Positions 1 to 8,584 are shown, counted from the first letter of the stretch. The stretch is DNA of 40,103 nt from Nocardioidaceae bacterium (GCA_025934895.1 JAICWH010000012.1:1-40103); one strand, 5' to 3'. Numbers and translations are program-made. The notes: generated by a model from the sequence alone, not told the origin.

Positions 1-50
1 GCCGGGTCGGCGGGATTCAGCCCTGCGGACGGGCCGGGTCGGCGGGTCGG
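1..50 (-). repeat. 32-bp-period repeat, partial second copy
   Basis: Read on the minus strand, the block CCGACCCGGC recurs exactly 32 bp later, with TCCGCAGGGC between. This is the same unit as at 31086-31185 and 35767-35830. It runs into the 3' end of the phosphoesterase gene and off the window edge, so the total copy number is unknown. Confidence 0.65.
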
Positions 51-994
51 GGGGTGAGGGTGAGGAGCGTCGCCTCCGGCCGGCAGCAGAACCGCACCGG
101 AGCGAAGGGTGAGGTGCCCAGGCCCGCCGAGACATGCAGCCAGGAGGAGCCTGAGGCGCCGACGGGGGCGTGCGCCGGGTGTCGGTGCAGACCCTTGGCG
201 CGTCCGGTGTCGAGGTCGCAGTTGGTGACCAGGGCCCCCCGAAACGGCAGGCACAGCTGACCGCCGTGGGTGTGACCGGCCAGCACCGTCTCGTAGCCGT
301 CGGCCGCGAACTGGTCCAGCACCCGCAGGTACGGCGCATGCGTCACGCCCATTCGAATGTCGGCCGAGGTGTCCGCCGGGCCCGCGACGGCGGCGAGGTC
401 GTCGTACGCCAGGTGCGGGTCGTCGACCCCGGCGAACGCGATGGTCGTGCCCTGCACGGTGAGCATGCCCCGCCGGTTGCTGAGGTCGAGCCAGCCGCGT
501 TCGGACAGCCCGGCCCGAAGCTCGTCGGTGGGTAGCCGCGCGCTGCGCGTGTTGCGCTGCCCGGCGTCCGGCAGCAGGTAGCGGACGGGGTTGCGCACGG
601 TCGGTGAGAAGTAGTCGTTGGACCCGAGCACGAAGACGCCCGGCACGTCCAGCAGGTCACCGAGCGCGTTCAGCACGACCGGCACGGCCCGGCGGTGCGC
701 CAGGTTGTCACCGGTGTCGACGACCAGGTCCGGTCTCAGCGAGGCCAACCCGCGGACCCACTCCTGCTTGCGGTGCTGGGTCGGCGTGAGGTGGAGGTCG
801 GAGACGTGCAGAATGCGCACCGGCCGGCGACCCGGCGGCAGGACCGGCACCATCACCCTGCGGAGCGTGAACCAGCGCACCTCCACCCCGGCGGCGTAGC
901 CGAGCCCGACAGCGCCGGTCACGGCCACGAGGGCGCCGAGCCTGGCCGTCGCGGCGAGAGCGGGGCGCAGCGGCGGGTCCGGGAGCGTCGGCAC
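17..994 (-). CDS. Metallophosphoesterase, membrane-anchored (Rv3683-like)
   Basis: Calcineurin-like phosphoesterase of 325 residues starting at GTG 994. A hydrophobic segment around residues 16-36 suggests a single N-terminal membrane anchor, so the catalytic domain probably faces the periplasm; this is inferred. Metal-binding motifs are in order: SDLHL, VDTGDN, a GSNDYF variant of the usual GNHD box, and AGHTHGGQ near the C-terminus. The phosphoester substrate is unknown. It lies beside the ponA2/whiB block as in M. tuberculosis, which suggests an envelope role. The last codons (RPADPARPQG) are encoded by a 32-bp repeat found elsewhere in the window, so the C-terminal tail is probably repeat-derived. 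Confidence 0.9.
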   Translation of the reverse strand: MPTLPDPPLRPALAATARLGALVAVTGAVGLGYAAGVEVRWFTLRRVMVPVLPPGRRPVRILHVSDLHLTPTQHRKQEWVRGLASLRPDLVVDTGDNLAHRRAVPVVLNALGDLLDVPGVFVLGSNDYFSPTVRNPVRYLLPDAGQRNTRSARLPTDELRAGLSERGWLDLSNRRGMLTVQGTTIAFAGVDDPHLAYDDLAAVAGPADTSADIRMGVTHAPYLRVLDQFAADGYETVLAGHTHGGQLCLPFRGALVTNCDLDTGRAKGLHRHPAHAPVGASGSSWLHVSAGLGTSPFAPVRFCCRPEATLLTLTPRPADPARPQG

Positions 995-1011
995 GCGTCA
1001 AGGTTGCCACA

Positions 1012-1059
1012 CCGGCTCCAGGCCCGGCTCCAGGCCCGGCTCGAGGCCCGACTGCCGGC
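1012..1059. repeat. Degenerate 12-bp tandem repeat
   Basis: Four consecutive 12-bp units, the first two identical (CCGGCTCCAGGC) and the last two diverged. They fill most of the gap between the divergent phosphoesterase and YqeY-like genes. Confidence 0.7.
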
Positions 1060-1066
1060 CGGCTGT

Positions 1067-1072
1067 CAGAAT
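1067..1072 (+). promoter_or_regulatory. -10 box (CAGAAT) of leaderless promoter
   Basis: CAGAAT ends 6 nt before the ATG of the YqeY-like gene. The same spacing recurs at ten other starts in this window, which supports leaderless transcription. Confidence 0.5.
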
Positions 1073-1078
1073 GACCGG

Positions 1079-1537
1079 ATGAGCCAGCTCAAGGACCGCC
1101 TGCGCACCGACCTCACGGCGTCGATGAAGGCGCGCGAGCGCCTGCGTTCCTCCACGCTGCGGATGCTGCTCACTGCGGTGACGAACGCCGAGGTGGCCGG
1201 CAAGTCCCAGCGCGAGCTTAGCGACGAGGACCTCGTGGCGGTGCTGAGCACCGAGGTCAAGCGGCGGCGCGAGGCTGCGGCGGCCTACGACAAGGCCGGC
1301 CGCGCGGACAGCGCCGCCAAGGAGCGCGCCGAGTCGGACATCATCGCCGGCTACCTGCCCGAGCAGCTCGGCGAGGACGAGCTGGTCGCGCTCGTCTCCT
1401 CGACGATCGCTTCCCTGGGGGTCGCCGACGAAGGGATGCGGGCGATGGGTCGGGTGATGGGCACCCTGCAGCCCCAGGTCCAGGGCCGGGCCGACGGATC
1501 CGCGGTCGCCGCGGAGGTGCGCCGCCAGCTGGCCTGA
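1079..1537 (+). CDS. GatB/YqeY domain protein
   Basis: 152-residue YqeY-family protein beginning MSQLKDRL. It is the stand-alone form of the helical tail domain of the GatB amidotransferase subunit. YqeY proteins are thought to bind tRNA or assist tRNA-dependent amidation, but the exact role is not established. The length is normal for the family. The IIAGYLPEQL stretch and the C-terminal MGTLQPQVQGRADGSAVAAE segment are typical. ATG 1079 was chosen because the family homology begins there and a -10-like CAGAAT sits 6 nt upstream. Its stop is only 3 bp from the convergent stop of the penicillin-binding protein gene, leaving no room for a terminator. Confidence 0.9.
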   Translation: MSQLKDRLRTDLTASMKARERLRSSTLRMLLTAVTNAEVAGKSQRELSDEDLVAVLSTEVKRRREAAAAYDKAGRADSAAKERAESDIIAGYLPEQLGEDELVALVSSTIASLGVADEGMRAMGRVMGTLQPQVQGRADGSAVAAEVRRQLA

Positions 1538-1540
1538 GCG

Positions 1541-3946
1541 CTACGGTCTGTGCCCGCGCGGAGGCTTCTGCTTGCCACCCTTCTGTTGGCCACCCTTCTG
1601 GTTCGCGGGCTGACGGTTGGCGGGCTTCTGCTTCGCGGGCTTGGGCTTGGCCTGCTGCGGTTTCGGTGCGACGTACGGCGTCCCGTCGGAGACGTAGATG
1701 GTGACCGTGGTGCCGCTTGGGGCCTGGGATCCCGAGCCAGGGGACAGGTAGGCCACCGTCCCCGCAGTGTTGCCACTGTCCACCGTCGGCCCGATCACCG
1801 GTGAGAACCCGGCAGTGCGCAGCGCCGCGGCGGCGGACTGGGGGCTCTGGCCGTAGAGGGACGGCACGACGACGCTCTGGCCCTTGATCGTGGTGGGGTC
1901 CGGGCGGTGGAAGGTGGCGTTCGGGAGGTACCCCTCGATGGCCTTCATCGCGTCGCCCCAGACGGGTCCCGCGGTGGTCGAGCCGTGAGCACCGACGATC
2001 GTCACCCCGCCGATGGTCTGGCCGTTCAAGGTGATGTGGTGCCCGAGCTTGTTGGCGCCCGCGATCATCGCCGAGGCGGCCAGGTTCGGGGTGTAGCCGT
2101 CGAACCAGACAGCCATGTTGTCGTTGATCGTGCCGGTCTTGCCGGCCGACTCCTGGTTGAGGGCCAGACCGGCCGAGGCGCCGAAGCCGTTGCCCGTCTG
2201 GACACCCTTGAGGATGTCGTTGATCGCGTCGGCGACGTCCGAGCGGAGCAGCTGGCGGCACTGCGGCGGGTAGTCCTCGATCGTCTTGCCGGCGCTGTTC
2301 AGCACGGCTGTCACCGGCCTCGGCTGGCAGAACCTGCCGCGCGCGGCGAAGGTCGCGTAGACCCCGGCCATCGTCAGCGGGTCGGTGTCCGTGACGCCGA
2401 GCGTGAACGGCCCGACGACGTCCCGGTCCGGGACGGTCACACCCATCTCGCGAGCCAGCTTGACGGGCTCGCAGAGACCGGTGCGCTCCTCGAGCTGCGC
2501 GTAGAAGGTGTTCACCGACTGCTGCGTGCCGGTGTAGAGGTTGAAGGTGCCGGTCCCGGTCGAGTTCTGCACGGTCCAGTTCGTGGCGCCCAGGAGGTGC
2601 CCGTGGCAGGTGCGCAGCGAGGTCGGCGGCACCGAGACCGTCTGTGGGGCGTTGATCGTGGTGGACAGCGGGATGCCCTGGCTGATCGCGGAGGCCAGCA
2701 CGAACACCTTGAAGGTCGAGCCGGCCTGGAAGCCGTTCGAGTCGCCGTACGTGTGGGGCACCACGTAGTTGAGGTACGTCTCCCCCTTCTTGGAGTCGCC
2801 GCCCATCGGCCGCGACTGCGCCAGGGCCCGCACGTCACCCGTGCCCGGCTCGACCATGGCCAGGCCGCCGATGGCCTGGTCCGTGGGGTGGACGTGCCGG
2901 CTGACGGACGCGTCGGCGGCCCGCTGGAACCTCAGGTCGACCGTCGTCTTGATGGTGAGTCCGCCGTTGTAGAGCAGCCTGCGACGGTCCTCGGTGGTGC
3001 TCCCGAGGTTCTTGTCGGCCAGGAGGTACTGGATCGCGTAGTCGCAGAAGAAGGGCGCCGCCGACGACACGCAGCCGTTGCCGACCGCCCTGACATGCAG
3101 GCCGAGCCCCGACCGCTCGGCCGCCCGGGCCTCGGACTGGGAGACGACGTTGAGCTGGGCCATCCGGGTGATCACCACGTCGCGGCGCGCCTTGGCCGCC
3201 CCGGGGTGGATGGTGGGGTTGTAGCCGGTCGGGTTCTTCACCAGTCCGGCCAGCAGAGCCGCCTCGCGCAGGTCGAGCCGGGAGGCGGACTTGGAGAAGT
3301 AGTGCTGCGCCGCCGCCTCGATGCCGTAGGCGCCGTCGCCGAAGTAGGCGATGTTCAGGTAGCGCTGAAGGATCCAGTCCTTGGAGTACTTGTCCTCGAA
3401 CGCGATGGCGTAGCGGAGCTCCCTGATCTTGCGCTGGTAGGTGTCCGCGACGGCCGCCAGCCTCCCGGCCCTGGTCTTCGCCTGGTTGACCAGGGTCATC
3501 TTGACCATCTGCTGGGTGATCGAGGAGCCGCCCTGGGTGGTGCCGCTGCCCGCCTGGTTGGTGACGAACGCGCGCAGGGTGCCGCGGAGGTCCAGGGCGC
3601 CGTGCTGGTAGAAGCGGTAGTCCTCGATCGCGACGATCGCCTTGCGCATCAGCGGTGAGACCTTGGACAGTGACACGTTCACGCGGTTCTGGTCGTAGAG
3701 GGTCGCGAGCACCGCGCCGTCCTTGCCCACGATGACAGTGCGCTGGGCCAGCGGAGCGGCGGACAGGTTGGTCGGCAGGGCGTCCATGCCGTCGGCGACA
3801 GAGCGGGTGGAGAGTCCGGTCACCGCCGCGAACGGCAGGGCCAGACCCGCCACCAGCAGGCCCATCACCGCCGCGACGGCCACCATCACCCCGAGGTGGG
3901 ACAGCACGCTGAGGGGCCGGAGACGATCGGTTCTGCGCGGTGACAT
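1541..3946 (-). CDS. ponA2: Bifunctional penicillin-binding protein with PASTA domain (PonA2-like)
   Basis: Class A penicillin-binding protein (801 aa) that polymerises and crosslinks peptidoglycan outside the membrane. A short basic cytoplasmic tail is followed by one transmembrane helix (about 15-42). The GT51 glycosyltransferase domain carries E108 in EDYRFYQH and GGSSITQQ at about 139-146. The transpeptidase motifs are S410-TF-K413, S477-V-N479 and K603-T-G605. A single PASTA domain spans about 690-755, followed by a Lys/Pro/Gln-rich tail. The exported part contains six cysteines (about 292, 301, 447, 492, 540, 563), so disulfides are possible. A TAACCT box 6 nt before the ATG suggests a leaderless transcript. 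It is divergent from whiB, exactly as ponA2/whiB4 in M. tuberculosis. Confidence 0.95.
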   Translation of the reverse strand: MSPRRTDRLRPLSVLSHLGVMVAVAAVMGLLVAGLALPFAAVTGLSTRSVADGMDALPTNLSAAPLAQRTVIVGKDGAVLATLYDQNRVNVSLSKVSPLMRKAIVAIEDYRFYQHGALDLRGTLRAFVTNQAGSGTTQGGSSITQQMVKMTLVNQAKTRAGRLAAVADTYQRKIRELRYAIAFEDKYSKDWILQRYLNIAYFGDGAYGIEAAAQHYFSKSASRLDLREAALLAGLVKNPTGYNPTIHPGAAKARRDVVITRMAQLNVVSQSEARAAERSGLGLHVRAVGNGCVSSAAPFFCDYAIQYLLADKNLGSTTEDRRRLLYNGGLTIKTTVDLRFQRAADASVSRHVHPTDQAIGGLAMVEPGTGDVRALAQSRPMGGDSKKGETYLNYVVPHTYGDSNGFQAGSTFKVFVLASAISQGIPLSTTINAPQTVSVPPTSLRTCHGHLLGATNWTVQNSTGTGTFNLYTGTQQSVNTFYAQLEERTGLCEPVKLAREMGVTVPDRDVVGPFTLGVTDTDPLTMAGVYATFAARGRFCQPRPVTAVLNSAGKTIEDYPPQCRQLLRSDVADAINDILKGVQTGNGFGASAGLALNQESAGKTGTINDNMAVWFDGYTPNLAASAMIAGANKLGHHITLNGQTIGGVTIVGAHGSTTAGPVWGDAMKAIEGYLPNATFHRPDPTTIKGQSVVVPSLYGQSPQSAAAALRTAGFSPVIGPTVDSGNTAGTVAYLSPGSGSQAPSGTTVTIYVSDGTPYVAPKPQQAKPKPAKQKPANRQPANQKGGQQKGGKQKPPRGHRP

Positions 3947-3952
3947 GGAGCC

Positions 3953-3958
3953 AGGTTA
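3953..3958 (-). promoter_or_regulatory. -10 box (TAACCT) of ponA2
   Basis: On the minus strand TAACCT ends 6 nt before the ATG at 3946, which fits a leaderless promoter. Confidence 0.5.
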
Positions 3959-4293
3959 CGGGACCGGATCGGCGCACCCCATCTACCGCATGAGGCCCCC
4001 CTGGGACGATCCGTCCCGTCGTACGACCCGGAACAGCTCGGAAGTGGACTAGCCCGATCGGACTATGCACGCTGTCTGGACGGGGCCGCCTGGTGGTCCA
4101 TCAGCGGTCTTTTGCCCCTCCGCGGAGCGTTCGAGACCTCCTTGAGGGCCGAACGGGTGAATCGACTAGTCATTTTGGACTATGTCAAGTTCCCCCCTCT
4201 GAGTCTGTCCAACAGACGCCGAAGTCTTTACCTTATGGGTGGGGATTGACTCGAAGGCCTGCTGAGAGGTGGGCCCTTGAAGGGACTAGGCCG
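3959..4293. promoter_or_regulatory. ponA2-whiB divergent control region with paired direct repeats
   Basis: About 335 bp without a gene. It holds two near-identical composite motifs with the layout GGACTAG-N7-GGACTATG: one at 4046-4067 and one at 4163-4184, where the first base is C. In both, the half-sites are exactly 14 bp apart. A lone GGACTAG lies at 4283-4289 in the whiB leader. AAGGGA at 4280-4285 is a good ribosome binding site for whiB. The fixed spacing in two copies suggests binding by a protein that recognises direct repeats; the regulator is unknown. Confidence 0.5.
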
Positions 4294-4608
4294 ATGTGGA
4301 ACGAAGACTGGGCCAGCAAGGCCCTGTGCAACGAGGCTCGACCGGACGAGCTCTTCGTCCGGGGAGCCGCTCAGAACCGGGCCAAGCAGATGTGCGCCGG
4401 CTGCCCGGTGCGCACCGAGTGTCTCGGTGAGGCACTCGACAACCATATCGAGTGGGGCGTCTGGGGAGGCATGACGGAGAGGGAGCGTCGTGCCCTCCTC
4501 CGGCGCCGGCCGAACGTGAGCTCGTGGCGTCGGCTCCTCGAGACGGCGATGGAGGACCACGACGCCGGGGCCGCTGCAGCGGCGGCGGCGCTGCTCGTCT
4601 CCGCCTGA
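4294..4608 (+). CDS. whiB4: WhiB-family iron-sulfur transcriptional regulator
   Basis: 104-residue Wbl protein. The four [4Fe-4S] ligands are C12, C34, C37 and C43 (C-X21-C-X2-C-X5-C), followed by the family turn GVWGG and a basic C-terminal segment (RERRALLRRRP) expected to contact DNA or sigma-bound RNA polymerase. ATG 4294 was chosen because the family homology starts at MWNEDW and AAGGGA lies 8 nt upstream; in-frame codons further upstream lack homology. Its place between ponA2 and the ATPase pair matches M. tuberculosis whiB4 (redox-responsive), so the paralogue name rests on synteny. An alanine-rich tail follows the core. Confidence 0.92.
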   Translation: MWNEDWASKALCNEARPDELFVRGAAQNRAKQMCAGCPVRTECLGEALDNHIEWGVWGGMTERERRALLRRRPNVSSWRRLLETAMEDHDAGAAAAAAALLVSA

Positions 4609-4644
4609 GCCGCACAGGGTGGCCAGATCTGGCGGAAAGGGCCC

Positions 4645-5862
4645 TCAGGTGTGCTCGGACAGCAGCTCGCCGATCAGGCGTAGCCCGTCGAGGTCGTGGA
4701 CGTCCGTCGAGAGTGCGGGCACCACCGCCGTGGGCACATCGGGGTGCGCCATCGAGAACCGGGCGCGCAACCGGCTCTCCCGGGCCACGATCCGGCTCCG
4801 GTCGGCGTGCAGCCGCAGCAGCCCTGCGGTGAGTCCGGCCGTCGGGCTGGGCGGCGTCTTCCCGGACTGCCGGGCTTCCGCATCCACCTCGTCGAGCCGC
4901 TCCGCCGCGGCCAGCGCCTGCTGGGCGGACAGCCGGCCCCGTGGCGTGCGGCTGGCGCGGTTCACCACCAGCCCGGCGAGCGGCATCCGCTCCTCGTTGA
5001 GACGCTCGACGAAGTAGGCCGCCTCGCGTAGAGCGTCCGGCTCGGGAGCGGCGATCACCACGAACGCCGTGCCCCGCGCCTGGAGCAGCTGGTAGGTCCG
5101 CTGTGCGCGCTGCCGGAACCCCCCGAACAACGTGTCCAGGGCCGCCACGAACGTCTGCACGTCGCGCAGCATCGAGGCACCGAGGACCTTGGTCAGCGCT
5201 CCGGTGATCAGGCCCAGACCGGCCGTCATCAGCCGGGCCGGACCCTTGGCGGGCGTGAGCAGCAACCGGATGAAGCGGCCGTCCAGGAAGCTGGAGAGCC
5301 GTTCGGGGGAGTCCAGGAAGTCCAGGGCCGAGCGCGAGGGCGGGGTGTCCACCACGATCAGGTCCCAGCGGCCCGTCGACCGTGCGGTGGCGTGCAGCTG
5401 GCCGAGCTTCTCCATCGCCATGTACTCCTGGGTGCCGGCGAACGAGCTCGAGAGAGCGACGTAGAAGGGGTTGGAAAGGATCTGCGCGGCCTTCTCGGGG
5501 CTGGCCTGGCTCTCCACCACGTCGTCGAAGGTGCGCTTCATGTCCAGCATCATCGCGTCCAGGGACCCGCCGTCGCTGGCCATGCCCGGCACCGGGCGGG
5601 GGACGTTGTCGAGCTTCTCGATGCCCATCGACTGGGCCAGCCGCCGGGCCGGGTCGATGGTGAGTACGACGACCTTGCGGCCCTGCTCGGCGGCCCGCAG
5701 CGCCAAGGCGGCCGACGTGGTGGTCTTGCCGACCCCGCCGGACCCGCAGCAGACGATGATGTTGGTGGAACGGTCGGCCAGCAGCGCGTCCACGTGCAGG
5801 GCGGGGGCGCCGTCGACGCCGGCGACCAGCGGTCCGACGCGGCTCTTGGCTCGGGCGTTCAC
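4645..5862 (-). CDS. ArsA/Get3-like ATPase, second subunit (Rv3680-like)
   Basis: SIMIBI-class ATPase of 405 residues if it starts at GTG 5862. An in-frame ATG at 5940 would add 26 residues that overlap the upstream gene and show no homology. The P-loop is GSGGVGKTT (about 40-48); the signature lysine of the deviant Walker A (GKGG) is replaced by Ser. The IVVDTPPSRSALDFLDSP segment is the Walker-B/switch region. It forms an operon with the upstream ATPase, as Rv3679-Rv3680 do; those are usually called anion-transporter ATPases, but the real substrate here is unknown. No ArsB pump gene lies nearby. It is convergent with whiB. Confidence 0.85.
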   Translation of the reverse strand: MNARAKSRVGPLVAGVDGAPALHVDALLADRSTNIIVCCGSGGVGKTTTSAALALRAAEQGRKVVVLTIDPARRLAQSMGIEKLDNVPRPVPGMASDGGSLDAMMLDMKRTFDDVVESQASPEKAAQILSNPFYVALSSSFAGTQEYMAMEKLGQLHATARSTGRWDLIVVDTPPSRSALDFLDSPERLSSFLDGRFIRLLLTPAKGPARLMTAGLGLITGALTKVLGASMLRDVQTFVAALDTLFGGFRQRAQRTYQLLQARGTAFVVIAAPEPDALREAAYFVERLNEERMPLAGLVVNRASRTPRGRLSAQQALAAAERLDEVDAEARQSGKTPPSPTAGLTAGLLRLHADRSRIVARESRLRARFSMAHPDVPTAVVPALSTDVHDLDGLRLIGELLSEHT

Positions 5863-5890
5863 CGGCAGGGTCCCGGCAGTCCGGTCGCAC

Positions 5891-6946
5891 TCACGCCATC
5901 CCCTGCCCACGGAGCTCGCCGGCAAGCTCGTAGAGCCCACCCAGGTCGATGCCGTCCGGCAGCCGAGGCAGCTCGTAGGTGGGCGCGCCGAGGGACTGGA
6001 TCCGCCGGCGCTGCTCGTCCTCGAGCTCTCGGCGCTCGGCGTGCTCGCGGGCCTCCTCGAGGAGCCCCTCGACCAGCGGCCTGCTCGTGCTCACCCCGAC
6101 CATCTCCAGGTCCGCCTTCAGCGCGTCCCCCTCCAGCTGTCCGGACAGCGCCTGGTCCCGCTCCTCCTCGTCCAGCTCTGCGCGGTGGGCGAGGTTCACC
6201 ACCACGCCGCCGACCGGCAGGTCGTCCCGGCGGAGCTCCTCGATGCCGTCGGCGGTCTCCTGGACCGGCATGTCCTCGAGGACCGTGACCAGGTGCACCC
6301 GGGTGAGGCTGGAGTGCAGCAGGGCCATCACGTTGTCGGCCTGCGAGCGGATGGGTCCCACTCTCGCCAGCCCGGCCAGCTCGCCGTTCACGTTGAGGAA
6401 CTGGGCGATCCGTCCGGTCGGAGGCGCGTCGAGCACCACGGCGTCGTACCGGCGGGCGTTCTTGGTCCGCCTGTTGCGGTGCACCGCCTCGTAGACCTTG
6501 CCGGTGAGCAGCACGTCGCGGACCCCGGGAGCGATGGTGGTGGCGAAGTCGACGACGCCGAACCGGTCGAGCGCCTTGCCGGCGCGGCCCAGGCGGTAGT
6601 ACATCGAGAGGTACTCCAGCAGGGCCGCCTCCGTGTCGATGGCCAGCGCGAAGAGGTCGCCTCCGTCGTCCGGGCCGGCGACGATGCGGCGCTCCTCGTA
6701 GGGCAGCGGCGGTACGTCGAAGAGCTGGGCGATCCCCTGGCGACCCTCGACCTCACACAGCAGCACCTGCTTGCCCCGGGAGGCGAGTGCGAGCGCCAGG
6801 GCGGCCGAGATCGTGGACTTGCCGGTGCCGCCCTTGCCGGTCACGACGTGCAGGCGCACGCCCTGCCAGTCGGTCCCGGCCGAGTCGGTCCCGGCCGAGT
6901 CGGTCCCGGCCGAGTCGGTCCCGGCGGGGGAGGTTCTCTTCACCAC
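5891..6946 (-). CDS. ArsA/Get3-like ATPase, first subunit (Rv3679-like)
   Basis: 351-residue ATPase starting at GTG 6946, or at the adjacent GTG 6943. A TAGGGT box 7 nt upstream supports this start and a leaderless message. The deviant Walker A GKGGTGKST (37-45) keeps the signature lysine, unlike its partner. VVLDAPPTGRIAQFL is the Walker-B/switch region. The N-terminus is unusual: four AGTDS-type repeats (residues about 8-26) encoded by a 15-bp tandem repeat come before the fold. The two unequal subunits probably form a heteromeric complex; this is inferred from the operon and the orthologous pair. Confidence 0.88.
   Translation of the reverse strand: MVKRTSPAGTDSAGTDSAGTDSAGTDWQGVRLHVVTGKGGTGKSTISAALALALASRGKQVLLCEVEGRQGIAQLFDVPPLPYEERRIVAGPDDGGDLFALAIDTEAALLEYLSMYYRLGRAGKALDRFGVVDFATTIAPGVRDVLLTGKVYEAVHRNRRTKNARRYDAVVLDAPPTGRIAQFLNVNGELAGLARVGPIRSQADNVMALLHSSLTRVHLVTVLEDMPVQETADGIEELRRDDLPVGGVVVNLAHRAELDEEERDQALSGQLEGDALKADLEMVGVSTSRPLVEGLLEEAREHAERRELEDEQRRRIQSLGAPTYELPRLPDGIDLGGLYELAGELRGQGMA
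6869..6928 (-). repeat. 15-bp in-frame tandem repeat, 4 copies
   Basis: Four nearly identical 15-bp units (GTCGGTCCCGGCCGA on the plus strand) encode AGTDS repeats at the N-terminus of the first ATPase. Copy number could vary between strains. Confidence 0.85.
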
Positions 6947-6953
6947 GCCTGGG

Positions 6954-6959
6954 ACCCTA
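6954..6959 (-). promoter_or_regulatory. -10 box (TAGGGT) of ATPase operon
   Basis: TAGGGT on the minus strand, 7 nt before GTG 6946. Confidence 0.5.
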
Positions 6960-6996
6960 GCCGGTGACCGGCGACGACCCGGCCGGACGCCCTGGC

Positions 6997-7002
6997 TAGG
7001 GT
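6997..7002 (+). promoter_or_regulatory. -10-like box (TAGGGT) for scoAB
   Basis: TAGGGT lies about 45 nt before the scoA start in the 101-bp divergent gap. It would give a leader of about 38 nt containing the ribosome binding site. No clear -35 is seen. Confidence 0.4.
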
Positions 7003-7047
7003 GTCCGCGGTGGGCTGGCGCGGCCCACGGTGAGGGAGGTCGAGGCA

Positions 7048-7836
7048 GTGGACAAGGTGGTTGGGTCGGCCGAGGAGGCGGTGGCCGACATCGCGAGCGG
7101 GTCGACGATCGCGGTCGGGGGCTTCGGGCTGTGCGGGATCCCGACGGTGCTGATCGACGCGTTGCTGGAGCAGGGCGCCGAGGACCTGCAGGCGGTGTCA
7201 AACAACTGCGGCGTGGACGAGTTCGGGCTCGGGCGGCTGCTGTTCGCGCACCGGATCCGCCGGGTGATCGCGTCGTACGTCGGGGAGAACAAGGAGTTCG
7301 CGCGGCAGTACCTCCACGGCGAGCTGGAGCTGGAGCTGACCCCGCAGGGGACGTTGGCGGAGCGGTTGCGCGCCGGTGGGACCGGGATCCCGGCGTTCTT
7401 CACGGCGACCGGGGTCGGCACCCAGGTCGCCGAGGGCGGCCTGCCCTGGAAGTACGACACCGAGGGCAACGTGATCGTCGCGTCGCCGGCCAAGGAGGTG
7501 CGGCGGTTCGAGACCGCGGAGGGTGAGAAGGAGTTCGTCCTCGAGGAGTCGATCGTCGCCGACTACGGCCTGGTGCGGGCCTGGAAGGGCGACCGGCACG
7601 GCAACCTGGTGTTCCGGCAGTCCGCGCGCAACTTCAACCCGCTCGCGGCGATGTCTGGCCGCACCACGATCGCCGAGGTGGAGCACCTCGTCGAGCCGGG
7701 GGAGATCGACCCCGACGACGTGCACACGCCGGGTGTCTTCGTGCAGCGGGTCGTACCGCTCACCGAGGAGCAGGTCACTGCCAAGCAGATCGAGAAGAGA
7801 ACCACCCGGCCACGTCCGGAAGGAGTGTCGTCGTGA
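7048..7836 (+). CDS. scoA: 3-oxoacid CoA-transferase subunit A
   Basis: Alpha subunit (262 aa) of a two-subunit CoA-transferase that moves CoA between succinyl-CoA and a 3-oxoacid such as acetoacetate. The glycine-rich CoA/oxyanion segment GGFGLCGIP is near residue 25, and the rest matches the family along its length. GTG 7048 was chosen because GGGAGG sits 8 nt upstream; GTG 7030 is possible but lacks such a site. It overlaps scoB by 4 bp (GTGA), so the subunits are translationally coupled. No ketone-body or degradation pathway genes flank it, so substrate preference cannot be read from context. Confidence 0.92.
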   Translation: MDKVVGSAEEAVADIASGSTIAVGGFGLCGIPTVLIDALLEQGAEDLQAVSNNCGVDEFGLGRLLFAHRIRRVIASYVGENKEFARQYLHGELELELTPQGTLAERLRAGGTGIPAFFTATGVGTQVAEGGLPWKYDTEGNVIVASPAKEVRRFETAEGEKEFVLEESIVADYGLVRAWKGDRHGNLVFRQSARNFNPLAAMSGRTTIAEVEHLVEPGEIDPDDVHTPGVFVQRVVPLTEEQVTAKQIEKRTTRPRPEGVSS

Positions 7837-8483
7837 GCTGGTCACGTGAGGAGATGGCCGCGCGGGCGGCCTCGGAGCTGGAGGACGGCTCCTACGTCAA
7901 CCTCGGGATCGGGCTCCCCACGATGGTGCCGAACTACGTCGACGAGGGCGTGGAGCTGGTGCTGCAGTCCGAGAACGGCATCCTCGGTGTCGGGGCGTAC
8001 CCCTTCGAGGGCGAGGAGGACCCCGACCTGATCAACGCGGGCAAGGAGACGGTGACCCTGCGCAACGGCGCCTCGTTCTTCGACTCCGCGCTGTCGTTCG
8101 GGATGATCCGGGGCGGCAAGATCGACGCCGCGATCCTGGGCGCCATGCAGGTCTCCAAGGCCGGTGACATCGCGAACTGGATGATCCCCGGCAAGATGGT
8201 CAAGGGCATGGGCGGTGCGATGGACCTGGTGCACGGCGCGAAGCGGGTGATCGTGCTGATGGAGCACGTCGCCAAGGACGGGTCCTACAAGATCGTCAAG
8301 GACTGCTCGCTCCCCTACACCGGCAAGGGCGTCGTGCAGAGGATCATCACCGACCTGTGCGTCATCGACGTCGACCCTCGCGACCCCGTCACCGGCCAGG
8401 GCGGTGGCCTCCGGCTCATCGAGCTGGCCCCCGGTGTCACCGAGGACGAGGTCCGCGAGAAGACCGAGCCGGTGCTTGGCTGA
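7833..8483 (+). CDS. scoB: 3-oxoacid CoA-transferase subunit B
   Basis: Beta subunit (216 aa) carrying the catalytic glutamate E47 in the SENGILG motif, which forms the glutamyl-CoA thioester intermediate. The N-terminal [14 protein letters not shown] segment is also family-typical. It starts at GTG 7833, overlapping the scoA stop, with GGAAGGAG upstream. The gene ends 17 bp before the left terminal repeat of the DUF559 element, so that repeat may also end its transcript. Confidence 0.93.
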   Translation: MSWSREEMAARAASELEDGSYVNLGIGLPTMVPNYVDEGVELVLQSENGILGVGAYPFEGEEDPDLINAGKETVTLRNGASFFDSALSFGMIRGGKIDAAILGAMQVSKAGDIANWMIPGKMVKGMGGAMDLVHGAKRVIVLMEHVAKDGSYKIVKDCSLPYTGKGVVQRIITDLCVIDVDPRDPVTGQGGGLRLIELAPGVTEDEVREKTEPVLG

Positions 8484-8500
8484 CCGTCTCCCCGGCTGCT

Positions 8501-8579
8501 GATTACCAGGGGATGCAGGACGTTTGGCGCTCCCGATGGGCCATGACCCGTGGGGAGCGCCAGTTGTCCATGGGGAGCA
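8501..8579 (+). repeat. Left terminal inverted repeat
   Basis: Begins GATTACCAGGGGATGCAGG. It contains an internal perfect 9-bp stem GGCGCTCCC/GGGAGCGCC and a second GGGGAG block. It is the mate of 9871-9949. Confidence 0.85.
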
Positions 8580-8584
8580 GCGCG

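Noticed and set aside
1907-3658. Long plus-strand open frame (583 codons) opposite ponA2
   Set aside because: It is a shadow frame produced by high GC at third positions of ponA2; the translation has no recognisable domain and the minus-strand frame has complete PBP motifs.
4622-4633. Perfect palindrome GCCAGATCTGGC as a terminator between whiB and the ATPase gene
   Set aside because: It has no loop and no T-run; it is possibly a binding site but there is nothing more to support it.
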